Assembly (NCBI GenBank): GCA_001604585.1
Contig: LVBW01000035.1
Location: forward strand, 1-35,259
Direction: 5' to 3'
From: Puniceicoccales bacterium Verruco_02
Lineage (GTDB): Bacteria > Verrucomicrobiota > Verrucomicrobiia > Opitutales > Oceanipulchritudinaceae
DNA length: 35,259 nucleotides
In this document: piece after piece, positions 7,114 to 18,498 of the stretch
Layout: each line of letters starts with the position of its first letter
How positions within the stretch are numbered: the stretch's first letter is position 1
The notes under the pieces: model-generated
The model's database searches: none
Told to the model about the DNA's origin: nothing
The model's input: only the letters and a program-made list of their open reading frames with translations
Translations under genes and position numbers: made by a program

Positions 7114-8102
7114 GAAAGTCCCAGTGCCTCTCTAGCCGCCGCGTACATGCGCGCAAGCGCCTCTGGCGGCAGGCCGCCATCTTCGTAACCAGTCCATATG
7201 GCCAGTGCCTGAGCGCCCTGATGCACCAGCATGGGCAGGCCCGCAGAGGCGGGAAACCCGAGCGCATCCGCCTGCCGAAGCAGGGCGCTGCGGTGCCGCC
7301 CATAGGTGGTGTCGAACACCTTGGTACCGGTTTCGAACATGGCAAGGTCGATCGGCGCAGCATCCTCCGCCTTCAGGCCGAGGCTCGTTGCGTTGATAAT
7401 CAGCGCAGAGCCGGGCAGCCCGGCAGTGGCCGGGGAGGCTAGGTCGAACCCGCGCATAAGTCCGGCCTCGTCCTGAACGCGCAAAAGGTCCAGTAATTCG
7501 CCTAGGCGCTCGCGGCTGCGGTTGCCTATGTACAGACTCTTGCAGCCGGAAAAAAGGCAGGTGGCGGCAATCGCCCGTGCCGCACCGCCAGCGCCAAGCA
7601 GCACAACGTCCGCCCCGCGCAGCTCTGCAAAGAGAGGCCTCTCGCGAACCCCCAGCAGCAGGCCGCGTCCATCTGTGTTGGTCCCGGTCCAACGCCCGTT
7701 CTGACGCCACAAGGTGTTCAGCGCCCCGGCGGCATGGCCAATGCCGTCGCCCTCGCGTATGGTCGCGTGGTTCAGCGCCAGCACCTTGTGCGGAATTGTA
7801 AGGTTGACCCCTGCAAAGCCCTTCAGCGCCAGTAGGTCCAGTGCTTCACCAAGGCGCTCCGGCTCGGCCTCCACCCGGTAGTAGCGCCATGAGCCGAAGC
7901 GCTTGTCCCTGCGCGCCAGTTCGGCCAGCGCGGCGTTGTGCATCTGCGGACTCACGCTGTGCCTGATGGGCCAGCCCAGCACTGCCAGCGGCACAATGCC
8001 GGAAAAGTCCGCCCCGCGCAATTGCTCCAATGTAAGGGTGGCCCCCGCCAGCGGCCTTCCGCCTGCGTCAAGAGCCGCCATGTCTATTGCATCGCCTTGC
8101 AT
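7110..8102 (-). CDS. aroE: Shikimate dehydrogenase
   Basis: AroE reduces 3-dehydroshikimate to shikimate with NADPH in the aromatic amino acid pathway. Motifs in order: VLGWPIRHSVSPQMHNAAL (substrate site, 41-59), NLTIPHK with the catalytic Lys106, GALNT, GTNTDG with Asp144, the Rossmann loop VVLLGAGGAARAIA (about 166-179), INATSLG, and the C-terminal GLPMLVHQGAQALAIWTG. At 330 residues it is longer than the usual 270-290 because of an N-terminal extension of about 38 residues. An alternative ATG at 8081, preceded by AAGGCG, would remove seven of these. It follows the SirB1-like gene by 11 bases and overlaps pilD, so it belongs to one transcription unit. Confidence 0.95.
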   Translation of the reverse strand: MQGDAIDMAALDAGGRPLAGATLTLEQLRGADFSGIVPLAVLGWPIRHSVSPQMHNAALAELARRDKRFGSWRYYRVEAEPERLGEALDLLALKGFAGVNLTIPHKVLALNHATIREGDGIGHAAGALNTLWRQNGRWTGTNTDGRGLLLGVRERPLFAELRGADVVLLGAGGAARAIAATCLFSGCKSLYIGNRSRERLGELLDLLRVQDEAGLMRGFDLASPATAGLPGSALIINATSLGLKAEDAAPIDLAMFETGTKVFDTTYGRHRSALLRQADALGFPASAGLPMLVHQGAQALAIWTGYEDGGLPPEALARMYAAAREALGLS

Positions 8103-8113
8103 TGGGAGGGGGA

Positions 8114-9016
8114 TCAGAACGGCCCGTCTTTCTCTGTTTCATCATTCGCAGCCTTGAAAGCGGCGGCGAACTCGTCGAGCATTCGCGCACGCGCAGGTCT
8201 GCGGGCTTCTTCAAGAATGACTGCCAGAATGCGGCACAGTTGCTCCATCGTGCGAAAGGTGCCAATGGGGTCGAACCAGCTTGGGTCCGGGTCTATGAAG
8301 TTCTCTTTCAATACCTTGTGTATGTATGAAGGCTCGCGTATGGCGCCGCGGTCATAGGGATCGATATATACATTACGATCGTTGTCACTCGGGCAGCACA
8401 CAAGCGGGCGTCCCGGCATGTCGGCAATGTTAATACCCGGCACCATGCCCACTGCGACAATCATGTAGATAATGCACAGGGGGAAGGGCTGGCCGCGGCG
8501 ACGGCGCAGCACGGCCGTGGGCACAATCTCTGCGAGATCCCCCGGCCCGGTCCTAAGTCCGCGCAAACCGTATTCGTGAAAAAGTACGCGGTTGATGGCC
8601 TTGCATACAACCAGGGAGGAAGAGTTCTTGCTGACCAGTTCGCGAACGCGGGATCTGATGGCCTCGATAGTGGAGGAGAAAAGCTCCGCGTCCTCGCCCG
8701 ACATCGCAGACGAGGAAATGATCATAATGCCGCGCTTGAAGTTCCCTATGTCATTGGCGATGAAATCCTTCATCTCCTGCACAGGGCTGTCCAGCTCCAG
8801 CTCTTCGAGCATTATGCGGGCAGCGCCGGAACGGCCTCTTTCGCCAGATACAGCGATGCGGCGCAATATGTGCAGGCCCGGCTCGCCAAGGCGGCGGAAT
8901 TCGGCCAGCAGGGCGTCCTGAACGCTTGGGCTGGCGTCGTCGATGAGGGCGCCAAGTGCGTCCTCGCGCTCCTTGCTGATGTTGCGGCTCACGGTAACTG
9001 GGACGAATATCAGCAA
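8114..9016 (-). CDS. SirB1-like transglutaminase-family protein
   Basis: The 300-residue protein resembles the SirB1/tetratricopeptide family: an N-terminal helical region (KEREDALGALIDDASPS), then INRVLFHEYGLRG, and the transglutaminase-like core VLRRRRGQPFPLCIIYMIVAVG with the conserved Cys, GMVPGINIADMPGRPLVCC and NVYIDPYDRG. Family members have an unsettled function; some resemble cysteine proteases. The usual GHFLVR-like His is replaced here by GRPLVCC, so catalysis is doubtful. The start is uncertain: TTG at 9016 has GGCGGGG upstream, and GTG at 8992 is an alternative. It lies 72 bases after ftsH and 11 bases before aroE, in the same unit. Confidence 0.75.
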   Translation of the reverse strand: MLIFVPVTVSRNISKEREDALGALIDDASPSVQDALLAEFRRLGEPGLHILRRIAVSGERGRSGAARIMLEELELDSPVQEMKDFIANDIGNFKRGIMIISSSAMSGEDAELFSSTIEAIRSRVRELVSKNSSSLVVCKAINRVLFHEYGLRGLRTGPGDLAEIVPTAVLRRRRGQPFPLCIIYMIVAVGMVPGINIADMPGRPLVCCPSDNDRNVYIDPYDRGAIREPSYIHKVLKENFIDPDPSWFDPIGTFRTMEQLCRILAVILEEARRPARARMLDEFAAAFKAANDETEKDGPF

Positions 9017-9088
9017 GGCCCCGCCTTTGGCAACTGCACAATTGCCGCTTGTCGAGGGTGTGCTGGCAGCGGGTGCTATCCCTGCGGC

Positions 9089-11086
<1,998 letters not shown>

Positions 11087-11096
11087 TGTTTCTCTG

Positions 11097-12515
11097 TCAG
11101 TTGTTTCTGCGGTAGCGCATCCGCAGAGCGTCCACCGTGTCGGACTTTAGTGTAAATTCTTGGGCGGGGACAAGTCCGGGTGCCCAGGCGATGTCCCCAT
11201 TTACAAGGACAATGGGCAGCAAATCCCGTTCCGCGAGCGGAATTTTGCGGTTGACGAAGGCGTCCTGCAATTTTGTCTCACCCGATCCACCCATCTGGCG
11301 GTAGGAGTCTCCGGGCAGGCGCTGGCGAAGGTGCAGCCTATTGTCTCTACCAATGGCTAGCACGGCGCAGTCGGCATCGCGCGCGCGGCGCAGCTTCTCG
11401 ATGCACAGTGAGGCCTCGCCGGGCTGGAAGCGTATGGGCGATAGCTCAAGACTTGCCCCTCCGGGCAGGCATACGGTGCAGGCGGCCGCGGCGGAAAGGC
11501 TGACGGAAAATGGGGGCCTCAGTTCATTCGCATGGAAGGGGCGCAGGGTGCAGGCCGATAGTATTAGCCCAAGCTGCGGCAGCCAGAGCGCCTCCGCTCC
11601 ATCGCGCATGGCGGCGAGCAGGCGCTCCACGTTGTGCGAGCCGAACCTTTCGCGAAGGCCTAGGCTGGAAAGCCATGTTTCCAGCGCGCGGCGGGCCGTG
11701 GCCCTAGGCAGGGCGGCAAGGGCAGTCGCATCGAGAGTATCTCTGCCTTGTCCTGTGAGAAAGGCTTGGGCAGCGGCTTCCACAAGCTCGTCTGCCTCCT
11801 CCATTAGGATGCGCGAACGCGCCGCGCCCGCCGCCCAGTCTCGGCCAAGGGCACGCTCCAAGATAGGCAGCACTTCGTGGCGCAGGCGGTTGCGGGCATA
11901 GGCAGTGCCAGCGTTGGTGGAATCCTCGCGCCATTGGATGCCACTTGCGCGCAAGTAGGTCCGAATTTCCGCAGAGGGGACATCGAGCAGGGGGCGAAGG
12001 TGCAGCAGCGGGCTGTTGCGGAAGCTCTGCACTGGGCGCGGCCCGGTAAGCCCGTCCAGCCCGGCCCCCCGGCCAAGGCGCAACAGCAGGCTCTCGGCCA
12101 CGTCGTCTCGGTTGTGGCCAAAGCAGATTACCTGTGCATGGGCGTGCAGAAAGTCCATCCGGGCGCGGCGGGCTTCTTCCTCGCTGGCGTCTGGCGTAGA
12201 GGCTTCCCAGCTGCCGCAGATGCAGCTTAGGTCCAGCGAGGCGGCAAGATTGTGCACAAAGTCGGCATCGGCCGCGCTTTCCGCGCCGCGTATGCGGTGG
12301 TCGAAATGCAGGACAAGGAAGCGTTTGCGCAGTTCGGGCAGGGTCGCGACAAGGCAATGCAAAAGGCAGACCGAGTCCGCCCCGCCCGAGCAGGCAATGC
12401 CTATATCGTAAACGGCGGCTGCTGCACGAATGCGGGCAAGGGTGTCTGCGCGAAGGGCGGGAAGGGGGCGGCTCTTCTCAGCGTGAGTGCAGTCGGCATT
12501 GTCCCCTGTGTTCAT
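11097..12515 (-). CDS. tilS: tRNA(Ile)-lysidine synthase
   Basis: TilS attaches lysine to C34 of tRNA-Ile(CAU), changing its decoding from AUG to AUA. The PP-loop ATPase motif SGGADS is at 43-48, followed by the family blocks [17 protein letters not shown] and [16 protein letters not shown], and [10 protein letters not shown] further on. The C-terminal TilS-type domain contains [20 protein letters not shown] and [20 protein letters not shown]. Length 472 is normal for the two-domain form. It begins the minus-strand run tilS-ftsH-SirB1-like-aroE-pilD. A GGGGA-type ribosome site lies about 11 bases before ATG 12515. Confidence 0.95.
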   Translation of the reverse strand: MNTGDNADCTHAEKSRPLPALRADTLARIRAAAAVYDIGIACSGGADSVCLLHCLVATLPELRKRFLVLHFDHRIRGAESAADADFVHNLAASLDLSCICGSWEASTPDASEEEARRARMDFLHAHAQVICFGHNRDDVAESLLLRLGRGAGLDGLTGPRPVQSFRNSPLLHLRPLLDVPSAEIRTYLRASGIQWREDSTNAGTAYARNRLRHEVLPILERALGRDWAAGAARSRILMEEADELVEAAAQAFLTGQGRDTLDATALAALPRATARRALETWLSSLGLRERFGSHNVERLLAAMRDGAEALWLPQLGLILSACTLRPFHANELRPPFSVSLSAAAACTVCLPGGASLELSPIRFQPGEASLCIEKLRRARDADCAVLAIGRDNRLHLRQRLPGDSYRQMGGSGETKLQDAFVNRKIPLAERDLLPIVLVNGDIAWAPGLVPAQEFTLKSDTVDALRMRYRRNN

Positions 12516-12612
12516 TGTTATGTAATTCCCCTGCCATTATCGTCTTGAGAAGCGGGCGCAGTCAACCCAGCCCTTATCGAGGGCACGGGATTGGGAGGCA
12601 CGGAAGCGCCGC

Positions 12613-12632
12613 GCGATTCCCAAGGGATTCGC
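12613..12632. promoter_or_regulatory. Imperfect palindrome between serS and tilS
   Basis: GCGATTCCC (12613-12621) and GGGATTCGC (12624-12632) form an inverted repeat with one mismatch and an AA centre. No T-run follows on either strand, so it is not a typical intrinsic terminator. It could be a protein site or a weak transcript end. Confidence 0.25.
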
Positions 12633-12660
12633 CAGAACCCTATGCAGACGGACGCCAGCC

Positions 12661-13935
12661 CTACACTCTCGGGTCGCCAATGCGGTCCTTGCGCACCCAG
12701 GGGCGCAGGCATTCGGGGACTAGCACCGTGCCGTCGTCCTGAATGTTGTTCTCCAAGAGGGCGACGAGCACGCGCGGCACCGCGAGGCCCGAGCCGTTCA
12801 GGGTGTGGACAAAGTGCAGCTTGCCCTCGCCGTCGCGGTAGCGGATGTTGGCGCGGCGGGCCTGAAAGTCCGTAAAGAGCGAACAGCTCGATACTTCTAG
12901 CCACCTCTTCTGCCCCGCTGCCCATACTTCGAGGTCGATCTTCTTGGCGTGCGGCGGGCCGAGGTCGTGCGTGGCCATGAGCATTTGCCTGTGCGTAAGG
13001 CCAAGCTTTTTCAGCATACCGCAGACGTGCTCGACGAGGCTCTTAAGCTCCTCCTCGCCCGTGCCCGGCCTAACCCACTTGAGTAGCTCCACCTTGTCGA
13101 ACTGGTGTACCCTGTTCATGCCGCGCACGTCCTTGCCGTGGCTGCCCGCCTCGCGGCGGAAGCAGGGTGTGTAGGCGCAGTGATAGAGGGGCAGGGCGGC
13201 CTCGTCCAGAATCTCGTCGCGGTAAAGGTTAGTCACCGATGTTTCCGCCGTCGGGATGAGGTAAAAGTCGTCCTCCGGCATGTAGTACATCTGGCCTTCC
13301 TTGTCGGGAAGCTGGCCGACGGCGGTCGCGCTCTCGGGGTTGACCACTATGGGCGGAGAGACCTCCACATAACCGGCCTCGGTGTCCTCCTCGATGAAGA
13401 ACTGAATAAGGGCGCGGACAAAGCGGGCCATGTCGCCCATGAACACTGGGAAGCCCGAGCCGGTTATCTTGGTCCCACGGGCTAGATCGATGTATTTGGC
13501 AAACCAGGCAAGGTCCCAGTGCGGCATGGCGTTGGGATACTCGCGCGCGGCGTCGCCCCAGAGGGCAAGGCAGAGGTTGTCCTCGTCGCTCTCGCCAAGG
13601 GGCACATCGGCGGCTGGGATGTTGGGGATGGTAAGGTAGGCCTTCTTCCACTCGGCCTCCACCTCGTCCTGCTGGGCCACCAGTTCCTTGACCTTTGCGG
13701 ACAGCTCCTTCATCTCGGCCACCTTGGCCTTGAACTCCGGGGAGCCCTTGGGCAGCTCGGCCATCGTGTTGTTGGCGGCCTTCTGTGCGGCGCGGGCCTG
13801 TTCGGCCTTCGTCACGAGGTCTCGCCTCTGGCGATCGAGCGCGATGATTGCGTCGATGTCGCAGGGGAACTTCTTTTTGGCAACGCCTAGCTTGACCAGC
13901 TCGGGTTGCTCGCGGAGCAATTTCAGGTCGATCAT
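12661..13935 (-). CDS. serS: Serine--tRNA ligase
   Basis: SerS charges tRNA-Ser, and tRNA-Sec where present, with serine. It has the N-terminal tRNA-binding coiled-coil arm (MIDLKLLREQPELVKLG, then heptads around residues 30-100). The class II motifs are CFRREAGSHGKDVRGMNRVH (motif 2) and NGSGLAVPRVLVALLENN (motif 3), with the serine-site block LEVSSCSLFTDFQARR between. I use ATG at 13935 because the MIDLKLLR start is universal; the open frame extends further upstream to 14271 but that part is a low-quality frame overlapping the sugar kinase. The resulting 424 residues match the family. It follows the PfkB kinase gene by 77 bases on the same strand. Confidence 0.97.
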   Translation of the reverse strand: MIDLKLLREQPELVKLGVAKKKFPCDIDAIIALDRQRRDLVTKAEQARAAQKAANNTMAELPKGSPEFKAKVAEMKELSAKVKELVAQQDEVEAEWKKAYLTIPNIPAADVPLGESDEDNLCLALWGDAAREYPNAMPHWDLAWFAKYIDLARGTKITGSGFPVFMGDMARFVRALIQFFIEEDTEAGYVEVSPPIVVNPESATAVGQLPDKEGQMYYMPEDDFYLIPTAETSVTNLYRDEILDEAALPLYHCAYTPCFRREAGSHGKDVRGMNRVHQFDKVELLKWVRPGTGEEELKSLVEHVCGMLKKLGLTHRQMLMATHDLGPPHAKKIDLEVWAAGQKRWLEVSSCSLFTDFQARRANIRYRDGEGKLHFVHTLNGSGLAVPRVLVALLENNIQDDGTVLVPECLRPWVRKDRIGDPRV

Positions 13936-14012
13936 GGAACGGGGACCGGGATGTAAGCCGCCCATACTGAACAAGCCCCGCGCCGCTGGCAAGGCGGGAT
14001 ATCTGCCCAGTG

Positions 14013-14888
14013 CTACACTTCGAGCGCGAAAGATGCCGCCCTGTAAGGGGGCACGGCCCCTTCGCAGGTTGCCACATAGGCCCCCAGACGGCAGGCGCGA
14101 AGGAGAAAGTCCGGGTGGTTTTCCTTTCCCTGCACTATTGCTGCCACAATGGCGGCGAGGAAGGCGTCGCCCGCGCCAACGCTGTCCACCGTGCGCACCT
14201 TTGGCGCCACAGCGTGCAGGATGCCCGTCGGCCCCATGTACAGCGCCCCGCGAGGGCCAAGGGTGATGCACACGCGGCCTGCGTTGGTAATGTCGGCCAG
14301 CATTCTAAGGAGCGTCTCCTGATTGACTGAGGCCGGGGCAGAGCAGATTAGCCGTGCCTCCTCCTCGTTGCATTTCACTAGATCCGCCAGACGGGCCAAG
14401 GTAAGCACCTGCTCCATCGAGTAATATGGTTCGCGCAGGTTTACGTCGTAAACGCGCATCGGCCATTCAACTTCCAGAAGAGCCTCCAAGCAGCGCATAT
14501 TCTGCTCGCTGCGCAGGGCCAGAGTGCCGAATACGAGCGCCGAGGCGCGGAACATCTCCTCTGGCAGGCCCTGCATCAGAGGTATATGGTCCCAGGCCAC
14601 GTTCTCGCGGATTGTGTAGCTTGCGTTGCCCAGTGTGTCGAGCTTCACGCCCACGCTGCCCGTCTGCCGCCCTTTGAGCACGGGGACGTAGCGGGTGTCC
14701 ACACCAAGGGCGTCCATGCGGGAAAGGGCCTCTGCACCCAGCACATCGTCGCCCACTGCCGAGACCATGCGCACGTTCACGCCAAGCCTTGCAAGGTGCG
14801 AGGCCACGTTAAACGGTGCCCCGCCTAGATACAGGCCCGATGGAAGACAGTCCCACAGCACTTCTCCAAAGCAGAACACAGCACTCAT
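14013..14888 (-). CDS. PfkB-family sugar kinase (fructokinase-like)
   Basis: The protein belongs to the ribokinase/PfkB family, which phosphorylates sugars or nucleosides with ATP. The start block CFGEVLWDCLPSGLYLGGAP is followed by FNVASHLARLG, with GGAPxN binding the sugar. The middle contains VYDVNLREPYYS and KCNEEEARL. The closing motif DSVGAGDAFLAAIVAA carries the catalytic Asp (about residue 241 of 291). The GEVLWDxLPSG and VNLREPYYS blocks are typical of fructokinases, so fructose is the best substrate guess. I chose ATG at 14888 because MSAVFCFGE fits the family start; an in-frame ATG at 14942 would add 18 unusual residues. It is divergent from recQ, 78 bases away. Confidence 0.88.
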   Translation of the reverse strand: MSAVFCFGEVLWDCLPSGLYLGGAPFNVASHLARLGVNVRMVSAVGDDVLGAEALSRMDALGVDTRYVPVLKGRQTGSVGVKLDTLGNASYTIRENVAWDHIPLMQGLPEEMFRASALVFGTLALRSEQNMRCLEALLEVEWPMRVYDVNLREPYYSMEQVLTLARLADLVKCNEEEARLICSAPASVNQETLLRMLADITNAGRVCITLGPRGALYMGPTGILHAVAPKVRTVDSVGAGDAFLAAIVAAIVQGKENHPDFLLRACRLGAYVATCEGAVPPYRAASFALEV

Positions 14889-14966
14889 CTCTGTCACAAT
14901 AATAGATGAAGCGCACAGAGCGCAACAACCGTCGAACTTCATGCCCGAACAATCGGCCTTGTAAAG

Positions 14967-17249
14967 GTGCCGACTCTGGCGCTAAAAAGCGGCAGAGGCA
15001 TGGACGCAAGGCAGGCACTAAAACAGCATTTCGGCTTTGACCGCTTTCGCGAAGGGCAGGAACAGATCGTCGATACGATCGTGTCCGGGCGCGACGCGCT
15101 GGTTGTCATGCCCACGGGCGGGGGCAAGAGCCTCTGCTATCAGTTGCCTGCCCTGCTTCTGCCGGGGGCAACGCTCGTCATTAGCCCGCTAATCGCGCTG
15201 ATGAAAGACCAGGTCGATGCCCTGCGAGCCAAGGGCATAGCGGCGGAGACAATCAACAGTTCCCTAAGCCCTTCCCAGCAGGACGAGCGAATAGGCGCCC
15301 TTGCGCGGGGGGATCTGAAGCTGCTCTACGTCGCTCCGGAACGCTTCGGCCAGCGCCGCTTTGTGGAAACTTTGTCGCGGGCGAGGGTCTCGCTTGTGGC
15401 CGTGGACGAGGCGCACTGCGTAAGCCAGTGGGGACATGATTTCCGGCCCGATTATCTGAAAATTGGCCGCTATGTGCGGAGCCTTCGCGGGGCCACTCTT
15501 GCGGCCTTCACCGCCACTGCAACGCCCGATGTGCGCGCCGACATTGTGACGCATCTGGCCCTGCGCGAGCCGGAGCTGTTTGTCACCGGTTTTGCCCGGC
15601 CAAACCTCTCATTCAGCGTCGTGCAGGCCGGGCGCAAGCTGGAGAAGGTTCGCCACCTGAAGAAGCTGCTCGCCGCCCAGAAGAAGGGCATAATCTACTG
15701 CGCAACGCGCAAGCGGGTGGACGAGGTGTTCGAGGAGGTGCAGAGCTGGGGTGCCAATGTGGTGGCCTATCACGCGGGCCTCTCCGAAGAGGCGCGCACA
15801 AGCGCGCAGGAGCGTTTTGTGAGCGGCAGGGCAGATGTGGCCGTGGCGACGAACGCCTTCGGCATGGGTATAGACAGGCCCGACATCCGCTTTGTGGCCC
15901 ATTACGAGATTCCCGGCAGCATCGAGGCCTACTATCAGGAGGCAGGCCGTGCAGGGCGCGACGGGCAACCAGCCGAATGCCACCTGCTCTATTCGTATGC
16001 CGACAGGCGCACTCAGGATTTTTTCATAGACGGCAGTAACCCCGGCGCGGAAACCATTCGCCTGCTCTGGGACTGCCTGCGCGCAAGGGCGGACGCTCAG
16101 GGCGAGCTAAGCATGAGCATCGGCTCAATGGCAGAGATGCTGGGCGCAAAGAACGAGATGGCCGCCGGAAGCGCCCTTACCGCCCTGATGCGAGGCCGTT
16201 ACGTGGACCGCTTCGACGTGCCCGGCCAGAGGGCGAGGGGCACGCGCCTACTGAGGCCGGACCTGTACGGCTCCCAGCTCGAAATCGACGACGCGGGCCT
16301 GCTCGAAAAGGAGCGCCGCGACAATGCCCGGCTTCAGGCCGTGATAGATTACGCCACGGGCAAGGGTTGCCGTCAGGAATGGATGCTGCACTACTTTGGC
16401 GACGAGAGGGCCGCTCCCTGTGGCAACTGCGACTGGTGCCGCAGGGGCGAGCGCGAGGGACTGGCCCAGCCCGACGAGGCACAGTTCACCGTGTTGCGCA
16501 AGGCGTTGAGCGGGGTGGCCCGCATGTCCCGGCGCACTGGCGCGGGGGCCTGGGAGGGCATGTTCGGCATGGGCCGGATAGTCGATATGCTCTGCGGGCG
16601 CGAAAAGGGGCCTGTGCGCGAGCATGGGCTTAACAAGCTATCGACCTTTGGTCTGCTTGCCGGAGAGGGGCCGGACTTTACCCGCGCCCTGCTGGAGGAG
16701 TGTCTTACTATGGGCCTTTTGCGCAAGAGCGGGGACGAGATGCCGCTTGTGACGCTGACAAGCCGGGGCACTCAGGCCATGAAGGGCGAGCTGATACCCA
16801 AGCTTCTCTGGCCGGGGCCGGACGGCAGACCGCTGCATCCAAGTGGAGCGCATATCGACGATAGCCGCGCCCTTTCCTTGCATTCGACGGGCAAGGTCGT
16901 GCGCGGGAGCGGCAAGCAGAGCGCCGGGGATCTGTTTGTCGAAGCATCGGGCAGCGAGGGACCAAAGAAGAAGAGCCGCAAGGGCGCTGCTTCGAGAAAA
17001 GGCGCTGGCGAGGCAGAGGAACTGGACGCCGACGACATGGAGCTGTTCGAGGCGCTCAAGAAGCGCCGCTACGAACTGGCGCTGGAGCGCGGCGTGCCCG
17101 CCTTTCAGATATTTCCGGATAGAACGCTCAGGCAGATAGCCCGCTGCCGCCCGAGGACAAAAGACGAGGCCCTGCAACTGCCCGGCATCGGTCCGGCAAA
17201 GGCGAGCAAGGAGTTCCCGCCATTTGCCGAGATCGTGGCCCGCTGGTAG
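14967..17249 (+). CDS. recQ: ATP-dependent DNA helicase RecQ
   Basis: RecQ unwinds DNA 3'-5' in recombination repair and fork restart. The 760-residue protein has all parts of the family: helicase domain with Walker A TGGGKS (50-55), VDEAHCVSQWGHDFRPDY (DEAH 147-150), and TATPDVRADI, and the second lobe with IIYCATRKRVDEVFE and EAGRAGRDG. The RQC zinc site has four cysteines (C468, C485, C488, C491), followed by a winged helix. The C-terminal HRDC-like domain (about 690-760) ends in LQLPGIGPAKASK. A charged linker rich in Lys, Gly and Ala (KKKSRKGAASRKGAGEAEE) precedes the HRDC. The start may be GTG 14967 or ATG 15000. The longer frame is given. Confidence 0.97.
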   Translation: MPTLALKSGRGMDARQALKQHFGFDRFREGQEQIVDTIVSGRDALVVMPTGGGKSLCYQLPALLLPGATLVISPLIALMKDQVDALRAKGIAAETINSSLSPSQQDERIGALARGDLKLLYVAPERFGQRRFVETLSRARVSLVAVDEAHCVSQWGHDFRPDYLKIGRYVRSLRGATLAAFTATATPDVRADIVTHLALREPELFVTGFARPNLSFSVVQAGRKLEKVRHLKKLLAAQKKGIIYCATRKRVDEVFEEVQSWGANVVAYHAGLSEEARTSAQERFVSGRADVAVATNAFGMGIDRPDIRFVAHYEIPGSIEAYYQEAGRAGRDGQPAECHLLYSYADRRTQDFFIDGSNPGAETIRLLWDCLRARADAQGELSMSIGSMAEMLGAKNEMAAGSALTALMRGRYVDRFDVPGQRARGTRLLRPDLYGSQLEIDDAGLLEKERRDNARLQAVIDYATGKGCRQEWMLHYFGDERAAPCGNCDWCRRGEREGLAQPDEAQFTVLRKALSGVARMSRRTGAGAWEGMFGMGRIVDMLCGREKGPVREHGLNKLSTFGLLAGEGPDFTRALLEECLTMGLLRKSGDEMPLVTLTSRGTQAMKGELIPKLLWPGPDGRPLHPSGAHIDDSRALSLHSTGKVVRGSGKQSAGDLFVEASGSEGPKKKSRKGAASRKGAGEAEELDADDMELFEALKKRRYELALERGVPAFQIFPDRTLRQIARCRPRTKDEALQLPGIGPAKASKEFPPFAEIVARW

Positions 17250-17289
17250 CGTGTATCGTGACGGGAGGGTGGGGCTTCCTTATGCCAAT

Positions 17290-17604
17290 TTAGCCTGCAA
17301 TTGGTTTGTGGAAGCTCTCGGGCGCTCTCGGGTCCTTGCCCGCAACCTTGTTGTACTTTCCGCTCAGCTTGTCCTTTTCGTATTTGGTGAAGCCGAGGCT
17401 GGCCAGCCGCTCGTTGCTGAGGCTGCTCTTTTGCGCCTGCGCTGTGTAGCGCGTTGCGAGGTTGGGCGCAGAGTAAACACGGCGCACGCGTCTGCCGCTC
17501 TGGGGATGGTTCAGCAGCGCGGCATCGCTCATGGACTGGACCACTTCAAAGGTTTCCCCGTCGGAACCGTCGTCCAGAATTTCACAGTATAGGTAAACGG
17601 GCAT
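17290..17604 (-). CDS. FmdB-like small protein lacking zinc cysteines
   Basis: The 104-residue protein starts MPVYLYCEILDDGSDGETFE and continues EVVQSMSDAALLNHPQSGRRVRRV, following the pattern of FmdB-family zinc ribbons (MPxYxYxC.xCG..FE..QxM.D..L..CPxCGxxVxR). In the usual family two CxxC pairs bind zinc; here only one cysteine remains (Cys7) and the second pair is replaced by HPQSG. The C-terminal half (LSNERLASLGFTKYEKDKLSG) is helical and charged. Start ATG 17604 is chosen because it begins at the family N-terminus; an upstream in-frame start at 17646 is less likely. Function is unknown; it is often found near regulators. Convergent with recQ. Confidence 0.6.
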   Translation of the reverse strand: MPVYLYCEILDDGSDGETFEVVQSMSDAALLNHPQSGRRVRRVYSAPNLATRYTAQAQKSSLSNERLASLGFTKYEKDKLSGKYNKVAGKDPRAPESFHKPIAG

Positions 17605-17723
17605 GGCTTGTGCCTCAGGTTCTGGCAGCTTCCGATTGTGAATCAAGCCCTTCCTTCAGCGCAAGGATGAGGTTGCAGCACGCGCCGCTTTCCGCCATAT
17701 TTGCCCTTCCCAAGTGTTTAGCC

Positions 17724-18380
17724 ATGCCCAGTCCCACGGTAGAGAACTATGTTAAGGAGATATTTCTGGCCCAGCAGAAGCTTGGGACCGGCTCTGTGCC
17801 GATGGGCGTCGTGGCAAAGGCGCTGGAAGTAACCCCCGGCACGGCCACGGCCATGTTGAAAAGTCTGGCCCAGTCCGGCCTTGCCGACTACGAGCCGCGT
17901 CGCGGTGCCCGGCTCTCGGACAAGGGGCGGAGGCTGGCGCTAAAGATGATTCGCAAGCACCGCATCATCGAGCTGTACCTTGTCGAGCAGCTTGGGCTGG
18001 ACTGGAGCGCCGTCCACATCGAGGCCGAACGCATGGAACACGCCATATCCGAGCGGGTTCTGGAGCGTATGGACAGCAGGCTTGGCCATCCCAAGGTGGA
18101 CCCCCACGGCGACCCCATCCCGAGCGCGGAGGGGGAACTGGACGAGCGCGTGCTCTGCACACTTGCGGACTGTCCCTGCGGCATCGATTACTCCATTGCC
18201 AGAGTGGGGGATCAGTCGGCGGATTTTCTCCAGTATCTTGACGAGAGGGGCCTGCATCCGGGCGCCTCGCTCAACGTGGCCTCGCGCAACCTTGCAAGCG
18301 ACGCAGTCACCCTTTCCACGGCAGAGGGCCGCAGCGTGACTATGGGCATGAAGGCGGCGGAAAAAATCTACGTCCAATAG
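17724..18380 (+). CDS. DtxR/MntR-family metal-dependent regulator
   Basis: Members of this family bind Fe(II) or Mn(II) and repress metal transport genes. The 218-residue protein has an N-terminal winged helix (NYVKEIFLAQQKLGTGSVPM, then VVAKALEVTPGTATAMLKSL, then YEPRRGARLSDKGRRLA). A dimerisation and metal-binding region follows (RKHRIIELYLVEQLGLDWS; ERMEHAISERVLERMDSRLGHP, with the typical Glu and His ligands, and C-x-C near PCG), and then an SH3-like FeoA-type C-terminal domain (DERGLHPGASLNVASRNL). I chose ATG 17724 because MPSPTVENYVKEI is the family start; an upstream in-frame region has no such homology. The full three-domain form suggests iron or manganese sensing. No target operator is recognised nearby. 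Confidence 0.9.
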   Translation: MPSPTVENYVKEIFLAQQKLGTGSVPMGVVAKALEVTPGTATAMLKSLAQSGLADYEPRRGARLSDKGRRLALKMIRKHRIIELYLVEQLGLDWSAVHIEAERMEHAISERVLERMDSRLGHPKVDPHGDPIPSAEGELDERVLCTLADCPCGIDYSIARVGDQSADFLQYLDERGLHPGASLNVASRNLASDAVTLSTAEGRSVTMGMKAAEKIYVQ

Positions 18381-18498
18381 CGTCGGGCATATTCTGCGGC
18401 CTTCAAAGGCTCCTCGCTCTTGCCTTTCCATTCCCTTAGGCTTAGTCCTTGGGCACAGTCCCCTCTGATTGCCATTCAATCCATCGGCCCCCTATCCC

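Noticed and set aside
13936-14271. N-terminal extension of serS
   Set aside because: The conserved MIDLKLLREQP start begins at 13935; the extension overlaps the sugar kinase and has no similarity to SerS.
17454-17723. Upstream extension of the DtxR-type regulator
   Set aside because: The conserved start MPSPTVENYVKEI is at 17724; the extension overlaps the FmdB-like gene on the other strand and looks non-coding.
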